Part shown: positions 9,181 through 18,335 of the stretch, piece after piece
Position numbering within the stretch: position 1 is the stretch's first letter
Layout: each line of letters starts with the position of its first letter
Assembly (NCBI RefSeq): GCF_025909975.1
Contig: NZ_JAPCIO010000008.1
Location: 52,827 to 116,826 of the forward strand
DNA: 64,000 bases
Source: Flavobacterium lacisediminis
Lineage (GTDB): Bacteria; Bacteroidota; Bacteroidia; Flavobacteriales; Flavobacteriaceae
Reading direction: 5' to 3'
Program-made: the position numbers and the translations under genes
Notes under the pieces: generated by a model
What the model was told of the DNA's origin: nothing
Seen by the model: the letters and a program-made list of their open reading frames with translations, nothing else
The model's database searches: none

Positions 9181-9969
9181 ATGAAAAAGCAGTATTTCCC
9201 ATTTTTGTTCTTTTTTTTATTAACATCTCTTTCGGGATGGTCGCAAAGCAAAGTTACTTCTTTTATGATTGAAGCTCCACAATTACAGACTTCAAAGAAA
9301 ATTTGGTTGTATTTACCTCACAATTATGAAACTTCAGAAAAGAAATATCCCGTAATTTACATGCACGACGGGCAAAATTTATTTGATGATAAAACGGCTT
9401 TCGCAGGCGAATGGAGAGTAGATGAAACTTTAGATTCTTTAAAAGCGGAAGTCATCATTGTAGGAATTGAACACGGCAACGAAAAACGAATGGATGAACT
9501 TACACCTTATCCAAATGAAAAATATGGTGGCGGAAAAGCCGATGCTTATTTGGATTTCATTGTAACTATCTTAAAACCTCATATCGATACCAATTACAGA
9601 ACGAAAACAGGTAAAATGAATACCGCTATTGCAGGAAGTTCACTTGGCGGACTCGTTTCCTATTACGCGATTTTAAAATATCCTAAAATCTTTGGAAAAG
9701 CAGCTATTTTTTCACCTTCTTTTTGGTTTAACAATAGCATTTATACTTTGACGGAAAACACCAAAAATCTCAAAACCAAATTGTATTTCATGTGTGGCGA
9801 TAGCGAAGGTGAAACCACAGTAGCCGATATGGACAAAATGGTAGACTTAGTCAACGATAAAAGATGCACTTGCATGCATTTAACCAAAAAAGTGGTAATT
9901 GTTAATGGTAAACATAATGAAAAATTATGGAGCCAAGAATTTGGAAAAGCGTACCTTTGGCTTTTTTAA
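9181..9969 (+). CDS. Exported alpha/beta-hydrolase, Fes/esterase D-like
   Basis: 262 residues from the ATG at 9181; a start at 9163 is possible but lies almost on the predicted transcription start. The signal peptide ends near SGWSQ. It belongs to the putative esterase family (COG2819-like): KIWLYLPHNYE, YPVIYMHDGQNLFD, the nucleophile elbow GSSLGG, and NGKHNEKLW supplying the likely catalytic His. The family includes ferric-enterobactin and S-formylglutathione esterases. It is a periplasmic or secreted serine esterase; the substrate is unknown. Confidence 0.82.
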   Translation: MKKQYFPFLFFFLLTSLSGWSQSKVTSFMIEAPQLQTSKKIWLYLPHNYETSEKKYPVIYMHDGQNLFDDKTAFAGEWRVDETLDSLKAEVIIVGIEHGNEKRMDELTPYPNEKYGGGKADAYLDFIVTILKPHIDTNYRTKTGKMNTAIAGSSLGGLVSYYAILKYPKIFGKAAIFSPSFWFNNSIYTLTENTKNLKTKLYFMCGDSEGETTVADMDKMVDLVNDKRCTCMHLTKKVVIVNGKHNEKLWSQEFGKAYLWLF

Positions 9970-10034
9970 AGGGTTTCAAGTTTTAGATTAAAGAAAAAAT
10001 CTTTAATCTATGTTCCAAAAATAAAAGATATAAA

Positions 10035-10469
10035 ATGAATAACAACGATGTTTTTAAAAAGTTACGTGTAGCCTTACAATTACGCGATGACCAAATTATT
10101 GAGATATTAAACTTAGTGAATTTTAGAGTTTCTAAAGGCGAATTAGGTAATATATTTAGAAGCGAAGACCATCCCAATTACATGGAATGTGGAGATCAAT
10201 TATTGCGTAATTTCCTTAATGGATTAGTGATTTACTTACGTGGCACAAAAGAAGACCCAAAAAATCCAAGAGAAGTTTTAGACCAAATTGCCAAAAACAA
10301 AACCTCAATCTCAAAAGACGCCAAAAAACCCGAAACCAAAAAACCATTCCAACCGAAATCGGCAACGGACAAAAAACCATTTGGACAAGGCAAGCCTTCT
10401 ACAAAAAAGCAAAAGCCAGAAAGCCCAGTTGAACGCTTTAAGTTTAATTCTGGTAAAAATAAAAAGTAA
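10035..10469 (+). CDS. DUF1456 family protein, single domain with basic tail
   Basis: 144 residues. Residues 1-77 (NNDVFKKLRVALQLRDDQII, then EILNLVNFRVSKGELGNIFR) match one DUF1456 unit as in YehS, where two units normally occur in tandem. The second unit is absent; in its place is a Lys/Pro-rich disordered tail (about residues 85-144). The tail suggests nucleic-acid or ribosome binding, which is an inference. The family function is unknown. Confidence 0.75.
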   Translation: MNNNDVFKKLRVALQLRDDQIIEILNLVNFRVSKGELGNIFRSEDHPNYMECGDQLLRNFLNGLVIYLRGTKEDPKNPREVLDQIAKNKTSISKDAKKPETKKPFQPKSATDKKPFGQGKPSTKKQKPESPVERFKFNSGKNKK

Positions 10470-10474
10470 ATAGA

Positions 10475-10501
10475 ATCCTCAAGTAATTGGGGATTTTTTT
10501 T
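10475..10501 (+). terminator. Terminator after the DUF1456 gene
   Basis: AATCCTC and GGGGATT form a short stem with one G-T pair and an 8-nt AT-rich loop, followed by a run of eight T. Confidence 0.65.
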
Positions 10502-10619
10502 CAATATTTACAGCTTAGTCCAAAAAAGTTTATTTTATCTCAAAGGTTTTTTTCTATTTTAGAAAAAATATATTATTATTGTATTCGACTTAACCATTAT
10601 TAAATCAAGCTCCATAAAT

Positions 10620-11162
10620 ATGAAAAAAATCCTTTTACTATTAGTATTGACTACATTCACCATGAGTGCCCAACAAAAATTCGATTTTCCATTGAATGAA
10701 AACGGGCAAATTATCTTCTCGGAAGTTGTATCTGCAGAAGGAAAAAACAAAGATGACTTGTTTAACAACTCCAAAATGTTCTTTGTAAATATCTATAAAG
10801 AAACACAGGATAAGATTAAACAGGATAAAGAAGCTTATTCAGTTACTGATACCCAGTATTCTTTCATGACCATTAAGGCAAACGGAAGTGAGACAAAAGT
10901 AAAATTATTTTACACTGTTTCTATCATGTCGAAAGACGGCAAATACAAATACGAAATAAAAAATATCTTTATCAAGTCGAGTGCTGAAACAACTGTAGAG
11001 AAAATGTTTGATAAATTGGCTTCGGAAAAAGCGGTGGATAATCCAAAATTAATGGAAACTCTTAAAGCGTATTATGCAGAAATCAATTCTACAATTGAAA
11101 CCATTAAAAGCGATATTAAAAAGGAAATGGCAAAATCTAGCGCAACAAAAAGTGACTGGTAG
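10620..11162 (+). CDS. DUF4468 domain-containing exported protein
   Basis: 180 residues with an N-terminal signal peptide (MKKILLLLVLTTFTMSAQQ). The mature part begins FDFPLNENGQIIFSEVV and contains NSKMFFVNIY, matching the DUF4468 (TBP-like fold) family of Bacteroidota. Function is unknown; it is most likely periplasmic. It is a single-gene unit with its own terminator and converges on menD. Confidence 0.8.
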   Translation: MKKILLLLVLTTFTMSAQQKFDFPLNENGQIIFSEVVSAEGKNKDDLFNNSKMFFVNIYKETQDKIKQDKEAYSVTDTQYSFMTIKANGSETKVKLFYTVSIMSKDGKYKYEIKNIFIKSSAETTVEKMFDKLASEKAVDNPKLMETLKAYYAEINSTIETIKSDIKKEMAKSSATKSDW

Positions 11163-11182
11163 TTTAATTACAAGATTCAATA

Positions 11183-11218
11183 AAAAAACGCTATCAAAAA
11201 AAATTGACAGCGTTTTTT
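11183..11218. terminator. Terminator between DUF4468 gene and menD (convergent)
   Basis: AAAAAACGCT, an imperfect TCAA/TTGA extension and AGCGTTTTTT form a hairpin with an A run on one side and a T run on the other, so it can stop both convergent transcripts. Confidence 0.8.
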
Positions 11219-11233
11219 ATTTAAATATGTATT

Positions 11234-12886
11234 TTACTTCAACCTTCTAAAAAATTCCAATAAAATATCATTATTCTCTTTTTCTGGAGTGAAAACTTCT
11301 AAAATACTTGGTTTTTCGTTTTGGCTTAAGAATTTAGCATATTGTTGTTGTAAAGTAGCTTCATTATTCGCTTCAAAATAATCTAGTCCATACATTTTAG
11401 CTAAATGTGAGGCGTTTAATTGGTGCGAAGTTTCAAAATAGGTGTTAAACGTTTCCGTTTCTTGATGTCCTGGTAAAATTCTAAAAATACCGCCACCGCT
11501 GTTGTTTAATAAAATGATTTTAAAGTTTTTTGGGATGTAATTATTCCACAAAGCGTTGCTGTCGTATAAAAAGCTGATATCACCTGTAATCAAAATCGTT
11601 GGTAAATTTGTCACAGATGCAGCTCCAATGGCAGTTGAAGTACTTCCATCAATCCCACTCGTACCACGATTACAAAAAACTTGTATGCTTTTATCTAAAT
11701 CAAACAACTGCAAATAGCGTATCGCTGAACTATTACTAACTTGCAATTGAATGTTCTTTGGCAAGTTTTGACAAATAAAATCAAACACTTTAAAATCCGA
11801 AAACGGAATTTTTGCAGTGTATTCTTGATGTTTCGCTACTCTATCTTTCCAAATAGCTGAAATACTGGATTTATAGGTACTTTCAATCGTATTTTCAGTC
11901 AATAACTGACTCAAAAACGTATTGATTTTCGTTTCAAAATGATTCGTAAGTGCTCCAAAAGTATCATAGGCACGTAAATCGTCCACATGCCAATGGTGTA
12001 CTGGTTTGTATTTTCGCAAAAAGGCTTTGATACGTTTCGAAACCACCATTCCACCGAAAGTCAACAAAATTTCAGGCTGAAACGCTTTGAAATCATCCTC
12101 TGTAAATGGTGTAATCAACGTATCAATCTGATCGATGAAGGTTGGGTGATGTAAATTCGATGTTTTTTCGGTTAACACCACAACACTTGGATCATTCGCT
12201 AAAACATCCAAATACTTTTGCTCTAACGAATTTGGGAACAACTCTCCTACTAAAACCAATTTCTTAGTCGCTTTATTCCAAGTTTCTATAGTGGAATTTC
12301 CTAAAGAGAAAGGTTTGTTTTCAGTATTAAAATTAACAATTTCAGGTTGTACTTGTATTTCGGAAACGGTTTCATATAAAGGTTCTTCAAAAGGTGCATT
12401 AATGTGAACTGGCCCTTTTTGGGTAACCGCAACATGCAACGCCATTTGAATGTTATTATCGTTTTCAGTTGATACATTTTCTTGCAAATTAGCATTGTAC
12501 AAACTGTGATTCGCAAAAACATTTTCCTGACGAATCGTTTGACCGTCTCCAATATCTATCTTATTTTGTGGTCTGTCCGCAGAAATGACTACTAACGGAA
12601 TTTGACTATAAAAAGCTTCCGCCACCGCAGGATAATAATTCAACACTGCAGAACCCGAAGTACAAACAACAGCAACAGGTTTCTGAATTTGTTGGGCAAT
12701 TCCCAAAGCAAAAAATGCGGCACAACGTTCGTCAGCAATACTGTAACATTTGAAATACGGATTATTAGTAAATCCAATCGTCAAAGGTGCATTGCGAGAA
12801 CCTGGTGAAATTACGATATGTTGGACTCCTTTTTGTTGGCAAATTTCGATAATGCTTTGCGCTAAAGGAATTTTTGGATACATCAT
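11234..12886 (-). CDS. menD: MenD, SEPHCHC synthase (menaquinone biosynthesis)
   Basis: 550 residues, normal for the family. MenD is a thiamine-diphosphate enzyme that joins 2-oxoglutarate to isochorismate, the first committed step to menaquinone. Features: N-terminal MYPKIPLAQSIIEICQQKGV and HIVISPGSRNAPLTIGF, the catalytic Glu region in RCAAFFALGIAQ, CTSGSAVLNYYPAVAEA, and the C-terminal TPP/Mg site GDISFLYDSNALW with NNSGGGIF. Menaquinone also serves the type II NADH dehydrogenase encoded at 47.4-48.7 kb. A -7 box lies at 12907 on the minus strand. Confidence 0.96.
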   Translation of the reverse strand: MMYPKIPLAQSIIEICQQKGVQHIVISPGSRNAPLTIGFTNNPYFKCYSIADERCAAFFALGIAQQIQKPVAVVCTSGSAVLNYYPAVAEAFYSQIPLVVISADRPQNKIDIGDGQTIRQENVFANHSLYNANLQENVSTENDNNIQMALHVAVTQKGPVHINAPFEEPLYETVSEIQVQPEIVNFNTENKPFSLGNSTIETWNKATKKLVLVGELFPNSLEQKYLDVLANDPSVVVLTEKTSNLHHPTFIDQIDTLITPFTEDDFKAFQPEILLTFGGMVVSKRIKAFLRKYKPVHHWHVDDLRAYDTFGALTNHFETKINTFLSQLLTENTIESTYKSSISAIWKDRVAKHQEYTAKIPFSDFKVFDFICQNLPKNIQLQVSNSSAIRYLQLFDLDKSIQVFCNRGTSGIDGSTSTAIGAASVTNLPTILITGDISFLYDSNALWNNYIPKNFKIILLNNSGGGIFRILPGHQETETFNTYFETSHQLNASHLAKMYGLDYFEANNEATLQQQYAKFLSQNEKPSILEVFTPEKENNDILLEFFRRLK

Positions 12887-12906
12887 TTTAAAAAATAACT
12901 GGACTA

Positions 12907-12914
12907 CAAAGTTA
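12907..12914 (-). promoter_or_regulatory. -7 promoter box for menD
   Basis: Read on the minus strand this is TAACTTTG, an exact fit to TAnnTTTG, about 21 bp upstream of the menD start. Confidence 0.6.
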
Positions 12915-12963
12915 CGAAGTTGAAAAGGTTTTTAGTACTTTTACTACGTAATTTCTTTGCCAA

Positions 12964-13458
12964 ATGGAGATAAAAATTAGAGACTATAAAATAACAGATT
13001 GCCCAGCCATTTTAGACATCATCAACGATGCTATTTTGAATTCGACTGCACTGTATGATTACAACGTTCGAACTTTAGCCACACAAGAAGCTATTTTTGA
13101 AGAAAAAGTTCAGAAAGGTTTTCCTGTGATTATTGCCGAAATGAATAATGAGGTTGTAGGTTTTGGTTATTATAGTGAATTCCGATTCAGAGAAGCGTAT
13201 AAATTCACAGTAGAACATTCGGTTTATGCGAATAAAAATGTTATTGGAAAAGGTATCGGGAAATTATTATTAACCGAATTAATCGTAAGAGCCAAACAAC
13301 AAAACCTTCATACGATGATTGGCGTTATCGATTCTGAAAATAAGAATAGTATCGATTTTCACAAGAAATTTGGCTTCGAAGAAGTTGGTTTTATTAAAGA
13401 ATCAGGCTTTAAATTTAACCGATGGTTGCATTCGGTTTTTGTTCAGAAAATGCTTTAA
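12964..13458 (+). CDS. GNAT family N-acetyltransferase (PAT-like)
   Basis: 164 residues with the order of a phosphinothricin acetyltransferase-type GNAT: MEIKIRDYKITDCPAILDII, a central VGFGYYSEFRFREAYKFTVE followed by HSVYA, and the acetyl-CoA loop VIGKGIGKLLLTELI. Cytosolic; transfers an acetyl group to a small amine, substrate unknown. The 3' flank carries the AGTCGCAGT inverted repeat that separates it from the convergent glutathione peroxidase gene. Confidence 0.87.
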   Translation: MEIKIRDYKITDCPAILDIINDAILNSTALYDYNVRTLATQEAIFEEKVQKGFPVIIAEMNNEVVGFGYYSEFRFREAYKFTVEHSVYANKNVIGKGIGKLLLTELIVRAKQQNLHTMIGVIDSENKNSIDFHKKFGFEEVGFIKESGFKFNRWLHSVFVQKML

Positions 13459-13462
13459 AATT

Positions 13463-13508
13463 AGTCGCAGTTCTCAGTCACAGTCAACAGATACTGAAAA
13501 CTGCGACT
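13463..13508. repeat. Dispersed AGTCGCAGT inverted repeat, copy 1
   Basis: AGTCGCAGTTCTCAGT (13463-13478) is the reverse complement of ACTGAAAACTGCGACT (13493-13508) at 15 of 16 positions, with a 14-nt loop. A related copy lies at 47327-47392, sharing CAGTCACAGT and a 17-bp core. Both sit between convergent genes. Confidence 0.8.
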
Positions 13509-13525
13509 GAAAACTAAATACTAAA

Positions 13526-14119
13526 TTATTTCCCTTCAATCCAATTTACGATTTCAGCATCGGTTGGCAACGTTCTTGGAGACACTACTTTTGCTAATTC
13601 ACCATTTTCATTGATTAGGTATTTTTGGAAATTCCATTGTACTTCGCTATCTTCTAATCCGTTTTTAGCATTTTGTGTTAAGAATTGGTACACAGGATGC
13701 ATATCGCCACCTTTTACCGAAATTTTAGCCATCATAGGAAACGAAACTCCATAGTTTTGTTGGCAAAACGTAGCAATCTCTTGATTTGTTCCTGGCTCTT
13801 GTGCTCCAAAGTTGTTTGCTGGAAAACCTACGATTACGAAATTTTTGTCTTTGTATTTTTCGTAAATCGCTTGTAATTGTTCGTATTGCGGTGTTAAACC
13901 ACATTCAGAAGCTGTGTTAACTACTAAGATTTTCTTTCCTTTTAGTGTTGAAAAATCAAAAGTATCTCCGCTTAAATCTTCTACTTTAAACTGATAAATG
14001 GTTTCTTTTGTCATAGGTGTTGTGGTTGCTGTTGCGGTAGTTGGTTGCTTTTTTTGTGCCTGATTTTGACAACTAAAAAGCAATGCTGCTACTGAAAACA
14101 AGGTTACTAATTTCTTCAT
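13526..14119 (-). CDS. Glutathione peroxidase family lipoprotein
   Basis: 197 residues. The N-terminus is a lipoprotein signal (MKKLVTLFSVAALLFSC, Cys 17) followed by a Thr/Ala-rich linker to about residue 38, so the enzyme is tethered to the envelope. The catalytic core keeps NTASECGLTP with peroxidatic Cys73 (Cys, not selenocysteine), FPANNFG around 99-105, FCQQNYG with the likely resolving Cys119, and QWNF. It reduces peroxides, probably using thioredoxin-like partners rather than glutathione, as for most bacterial Cys-GPx. It converges on the GNAT gene. Confidence 0.92.
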   Translation of the reverse strand: MKKLVTLFSVAALLFSCQNQAQKKQPTTATATTTPMTKETIYQFKVEDLSGDTFDFSTLKGKKILVVNTASECGLTPQYEQLQAIYEKYKDKNFVIVGFPANNFGAQEPGTNQEIATFCQQNYGVSFPMMAKISVKGGDMHPVYQFLTQNAKNGLEDSEVQWNFQKYLINENGELAKVVSPRTLPTDAEIVNWIEGK

Positions 14120-14175
14120 CTTTTTTTTATTTCAAATTTAGGGTTTTAAAACGCAATTTTTGATAAACATTTCTT

Positions 14176-14203
14176 AAAAAAAATGGCCGCTTATTAGCGA
14201 CCA
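14176..14203 (-). terminator. Terminator of ccsBA
   Basis: On the minus strand TGGTCGCT and AGCGGCCA form a stem with one mismatch and a 4-nt loop, followed by a run of eight T. It lies 6 bp after the ccsBA stop. Confidence 0.75.
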
Positions 14204-14208
14204 AATTC

Positions 14209-17200
14209 TTATTTTTTATAATATTTCTTATACGGGAAATAAGCTATTGCCGATATTAATAGGACAATTACTAAAATTACAAAGTAATACGTAACGTTTT
14301 GTTTCTCTCCTGAAGCGTAACTGTGTAAACCGCTTAAGTGGAAATTTACTCCAAAATACGTCATTAAAATAGAAGCAAAAGCTAAAACACTCATTACGTT
14401 ATAAATCCATCTTCCTCTTAATGCAGGTACAAATCGTGCATGAATTACAAATGCATACACCATAATACTAATTAAAGCCCAAGTTTCTTTTGGGTCCCAA
14501 CCCCAATAACGTCCCCAACTTTCGTTAGCCCATTGTCCGCCAAGGAAGTTTCCTATGGTTAACATAACCAAACCTACTGTTAGTGCCATTTCATTGATAT
14601 ACGTAATTTCATCGATGCTTAATTTCATTCTTTCTTTGTTCTTTTCGTTAGTGAAAATCATCAAGAATAACGAAACTAAACCTAAAACCATCGCTAAAGT
14701 AAATGGTCCGTAACTCGCTACGATTACTGCAACGTGAATCATTAACCAATATGAATTTAAAACCGGTTGTAAGTTTCCGATGGAAGGATCCATCCAATTC
14801 CAATGCGCAATCATCAAAATCATTGAAGTTACAAAAGTTCCGGCTGCAACTGTTATTGGAGAATTGTTAACTAACTTTTGCTTTGTTAATAAAAATAACC
14901 ATAAAGGATTTCCAAATCCCAAAGCTAATGTAAAGAACATCGTTGCCCAAGCTACATAAATCATACTTTCATACGCATCACTCCAAGGCGCGTGACCTGA
15001 AATATACCATCTTACAATTAATCCCGCTAAATGCAATATGAAAAACAATCCGATTAATCCATGAAAACCGTTGATAATCAATCGAATGACTTTCGAATCT
15101 TTAAAAATTTGAACAATACAGAAAGCTAACATTAAAACACCAGCTAACATATACATATAATATAATCTCTTGAAAATATCATATTTATTATACGTAATTT
15201 CAGAATTGATTTTACTTTCCGAAAGCATTACGGCTTTTCCGTATTTCTTTTGGTATTCGGTTAATCCTTTCAAAAGGCTATTTGGTAGTTCGTAATTTTT
15301 ACTCTGTGATGCTTTATCAAGTGCATTCAAATAAAATGGCATTACATTTTTAATGGAATCCAAAGCAGTTCCTGTTGGTTGGTTGATTTCTAAAAACGAA
15401 ACCCATTTGTTCGATTTATCGCCTGGAACTGGGAACACTTTCAATATTTGTCCGCTTAAAGCTGAATATAAAAGGTTAACTTTCTTATCTGCCTCAATAA
15501 AATCTTTTTGGAATTGATTCGGCACTGGTTCTTTATAAGCCGTTTCTAATACTTTAGCTAATTTATAGCTTCCAGTTTCATCAAAGAAGGCTACTAAAGG
15601 CGCATATTTTGCTTCTTTTTCTACACCAATTAATTTACGAATACTGTCGTTTCCTCTTTTTAAATAGATAATTGGCAACGAATACCAATATTGAGGATAT
15701 TGCGTCATCGATAAAAACGCTTGATCGGAATTCATCCCTTCATACGAATCGCTTTTTGATACTTTACGAAGTAATTCCGATGAAAACGTATTGATAGGTT
15801 TCATACGACCACCATCTTGAATTACGATTTTTCCAAATTCATTCGCATGTTCAGTTGAAACTTCGTATTTTTTTAACAACTTTAGAATTTCTTCTTTACT
15901 AGGTTGATGATTGTGTTGTTGTGCAAAAGTTAGAGTAGAAAATAAAATCAAAAACACACTTAGCAAACCTGCTCTCTTAGCTTTCACTTTTTCTAATTTC
16001 TCTTTCAAACTTGAAAAACGACTATTTTTTGTAAATAATATAGCCATCAAACCAAGATACAACAAGAAGTAACCAATGTAAGTAATCCAAGTTCCCCAGA
16101 AATCGTGACTAACCGATAATTGTGTTCCTTTTTCATCTGGGTCAAATCCGGCTTGGAAGAACCTATAACCTCTGTAATCTAAAATATGATTCATGAAAAC
16201 ACTATCTTTAAATGTTTTCTTTTGTTCTGTATCAATAACTTCAATTTTACTTTTGAAAGCCGAATAACTATTTTCTGTTCCTGGATATTTATCAGCAATA
16301 AAATCATCTAGTTTAACAGTAAATGGTGTGTTGTAAATTTTACTTCCAAAGAAGAGTGTAAATTCTAAATCACCAATCTTAACAGTTTGCGGAACACCTT
16401 GCTTACCTCTTGAACCAACTAATGTTAGAATTTCTTCTTTTCCTTGTGTTTTGATTTTTACTTTCAAAGCGTCATCTGTTTGTTTGTCTTTGAAATCGTT
16501 ATTCGACTTGAAAGTCAATTCTCCTTTGATAGCTGGTTCTGGAAATACAAATTGCGCTCCACCAATATTATACAACGAACGTAACATCAAAGGTTGCACC
16601 GAATCTTTTACCACTTTACCTTGTAATTTATCAGCCATTCGCATAAAATCACCTTCAAATGGCGTTTGAATCGTATAGGCTTCAGCAATTTTAGTAATAT
16701 TGATTGCGCCTTCTGTATATTTATTGAAAGCAAAAAGTACGTTGTGTAAGTTTTGAACTTCTCCTTCTTTTAAGTAATGTTCGTGACGCGTTCCTCCACT
16801 CGACTCTACCATTTTTATCATCAATTGTCCGGTTTCAGATGGAACAACGGTTTCGGTAGCGTTCATAATGAATTCTTGATGTTCTATTTCAAATGGAATT
16901 CCACTAAACTCGCCTCCCATTGAAAAATGATTACTGGCAAAAGCATTCAAAAAGCCATCTTCTTTTACTTCTGGCGCCAAATACAATCCTTTTTCAAAAG
17001 TTTTACGACGCATTTGTCCATCGTGATTTCCATCCACTAAAACCGTTAAATAAGGTTTATCAGAATAAATCATATTGGCTGATTCACCTTCTCTAATCGG
17101 CATCATTCCTTCGTAACTAATATAACGCGTAACAAAAGCGCCAACGATAATTAAAATGAAAGAAAGGTGTAAAATTAAAGTTGCCCAATTTTCTTTTTTA

Positions 17201-17415
17201 TGTAATTGATAACGTTTGATGTTACCTAAAAAGTTGATGATAAAAAACACCATAATTACTTCAAACCAAACGGCATTGTAAACAATAACTCTTGCAGTAT
17301 CAGTATTATAAGCGTCTTCGATAAAAGTTCCGGCTGCCATGGCTATAGCAAAAGCAATGAATAAAAAAGCCATTAAGCGTGTGGAAGATAACAGGGATAG
17401 TATTTTTTTCTCCAT
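14209..17415 (-). CDS. ccsBA: Fused cytochrome c maturation protein CcsBA (ResB-CcsA)
   Basis: 1068 residues. The N-terminal ResB/CcsB part has three early membrane segments (residues about 10-35, 45-65, 80-100), a large periplasmic domain and a fourth segment near 440-460. A further hydrophobic stretch (about 485-505) ends in a signal-peptidase-like FAQQ. The C-terminal CcsA part (about 760-1060) carries the tryptophan-rich haem motif GRYWGWDPKETWALI. The system II synthetase carries haem across the inner membrane and attaches it to apocytochrome c. Fusion of the two halves is normal in Bacteroidota. Confidence 0.95.
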   Translation of the reverse strand: MEKKILSLLSSTRLMAFLFIAFAIAMAAGTFIEDAYNTDTARVIVYNAVWFEVIMVFFIINFLGNIKRYQLHKKENWATLILHLSFILIIVGAFVTRYISYEGMMPIREGESANMIYSDKPYLTVLVDGNHDGQMRRKTFEKGLYLAPEVKEDGFLNAFASNHFSMGGEFSGIPFEIEHQEFIMNATETVVPSETGQLMIKMVESSGGTRHEHYLKEGEVQNLHNVLFAFNKYTEGAINITKIAEAYTIQTPFEGDFMRMADKLQGKVVKDSVQPLMLRSLYNIGGAQFVFPEPAIKGELTFKSNNDFKDKQTDDALKVKIKTQGKEEILTLVGSRGKQGVPQTVKIGDLEFTLFFGSKIYNTPFTVKLDDFIADKYPGTENSYSAFKSKIEVIDTEQKKTFKDSVFMNHILDYRGYRFFQAGFDPDEKGTQLSVSHDFWGTWITYIGYFLLYLGLMAILFTKNSRFSSLKEKLEKVKAKRAGLLSVFLILFSTLTFAQQHNHQPSKEEILKLLKKYEVSTEHANEFGKIVIQDGGRMKPINTFSSELLRKVSKSDSYEGMNSDQAFLSMTQYPQYWYSLPIIYLKRGNDSIRKLIGVEKEAKYAPLVAFFDETGSYKLAKVLETAYKEPVPNQFQKDFIEADKKVNLLYSALSGQILKVFPVPGDKSNKWVSFLEINQPTGTALDSIKNVMPFYLNALDKASQSKNYELPNSLLKGLTEYQKKYGKAVMLSESKINSEITYNKYDIFKRLYYMYMLAGVLMLAFCIVQIFKDSKVIRLIINGFHGLIGLFFILHLAGLIVRWYISGHAPWSDAYESMIYVAWATMFFTLALGFGNPLWLFLLTKQKLVNNSPITVAAGTFVTSMILMIAHWNWMDPSIGNLQPVLNSYWLMIHVAVIVASYGPFTLAMVLGLVSLFLMIFTNEKNKERMKLSIDEITYINEMALTVGLVMLTIGNFLGGQWANESWGRYWGWDPKETWALISIMVYAFVIHARFVPALRGRWIYNVMSVLAFASILMTYFGVNFHLSGLHSYASGEKQNVTYYFVILVIVLLISAIAYFPYKKYYKK

Positions 17416-17518
17416 GAGTTGGGAATACGTTTTTTATAAATTGGCACAAATGTACTCAAAAACAAAAACTTTTCCGCGAAGTTTAACAAAGGTTTGAGTA
17501 ATTTATATTCGAATGATT

Positions 17519-18250
17519 TTAATACAACATTTTTACTTCTTTCACATCGAAAGAGGTTATCGAATCGTCTTCCAATAAAACTTCTAATTTGCCGTCTTTT
17601 GTTACCTTTTGAATTTTTCCTACAAATCGATTTCCTAATGCCGATTCGAAAGTTGAAACTACCTCTTTCTTAAACAAAATAGCATGATAAGCATTCCAAA
17701 AATAATCTTCGTTAAGATTTTCAAGTTGATTTAAATTGAATTCTAATCTGTTTACGATGGAAATCAAAAGTGCATCTCTATCAAATAATTGGTTTTCCAA
17801 TAAAAATAAAGACGATGCTTGTGGCAAATTTTCAAACTGAGATTGGTTCACATTTAAACCAATTCCGATAATCGATTGTACTTCGTTTGAATTTTTGAAT
17901 GTATTTTCGATTAAAATGCCAGCTATTTTCTTATTCTCTGCCAAGATGTCATTAGGCCATTTAATGGAGAAATTTAAATTACTAATGGTTTTCAGTGCTT
18001 CAACTACACTTAAAGCCACGACAATATTCAAGGTAAATAAACTTGCATTCTCCTCTATTTTTTGATTATATAAAACACTAAAAGCTAGATTCTTACCTGC
18101 TTCAGAAGTCCAACCCGAACCTCTTTGTCCTTTCCCTTCTGTTTGCGATTCGGTGTTAACAACGGTGAAATTTTCGCAAGTTTCTTGTGCCGAAAGCGCT
18201 TTCAAAAAACTATTGGTAGAATCTATGGCATCGAGTTTGATTATCTTCAT
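17519..18250 (-). CDS. birA: Biotin--[acetyl-CoA-carboxylase] ligase
   Basis: 243 residues: the catalytic and C-terminal domains only, without an N-terminal winged-helix DNA-binding domain, so this is a group I ligase and not a repressor. Motifs: the biotinyl-AMP loop GKGQRGSGW, LAFSVLYN, the catalytic KWPNDI and GIGLNVNQ. It makes biotinyl-AMP and attaches biotin to carboxyl carrier protein. It is divergent from rsfS, with 85 bp between the starts. Confidence 0.95.
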   Translation of the reverse strand: MKIIKLDAIDSTNSFLKALSAQETCENFTVVNTESQTEGKGQRGSGWTSEAGKNLAFSVLYNQKIEENASLFTLNIVVALSVVEALKTISNLNFSIKWPNDILAENKKIAGILIENTFKNSNEVQSIIGIGLNVNQSQFENLPQASSLFLLENQLFDRDALLISIVNRLEFNLNQLENLNEDYFWNAYHAILFKKEVVSTFESALGNRFVGKIQKVTKDGKLEVLLEDDSITSFDVKEVKMLY

Positions 18251-18307
18251 AATACAATAACAAAATTTAATCTTATGTTAAGGTTCAAAAATAATCACAA
18301 AAAATGA

Positions 18308-18315
18308 TACCTTTG
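18308..18315 (+). promoter_or_regulatory. -7 promoter box for rsfS-ftsH
   Basis: TACCTTTG followed by CA fits the Bacteroidota consensus exactly and is 20 bp before the rsfS ATG. It probably drives rsfS and ftsH together, since only 8 bp separate those genes. Confidence 0.65.
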
Positions 18316-18335
18316 CATAAATACAAAAATAATAA

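Noticed and set aside
13526..14119. Selenoprotein glutathione peroxidase
   Set aside because: The catalytic codon is a normal Cys codon; there is no in-frame TGA.
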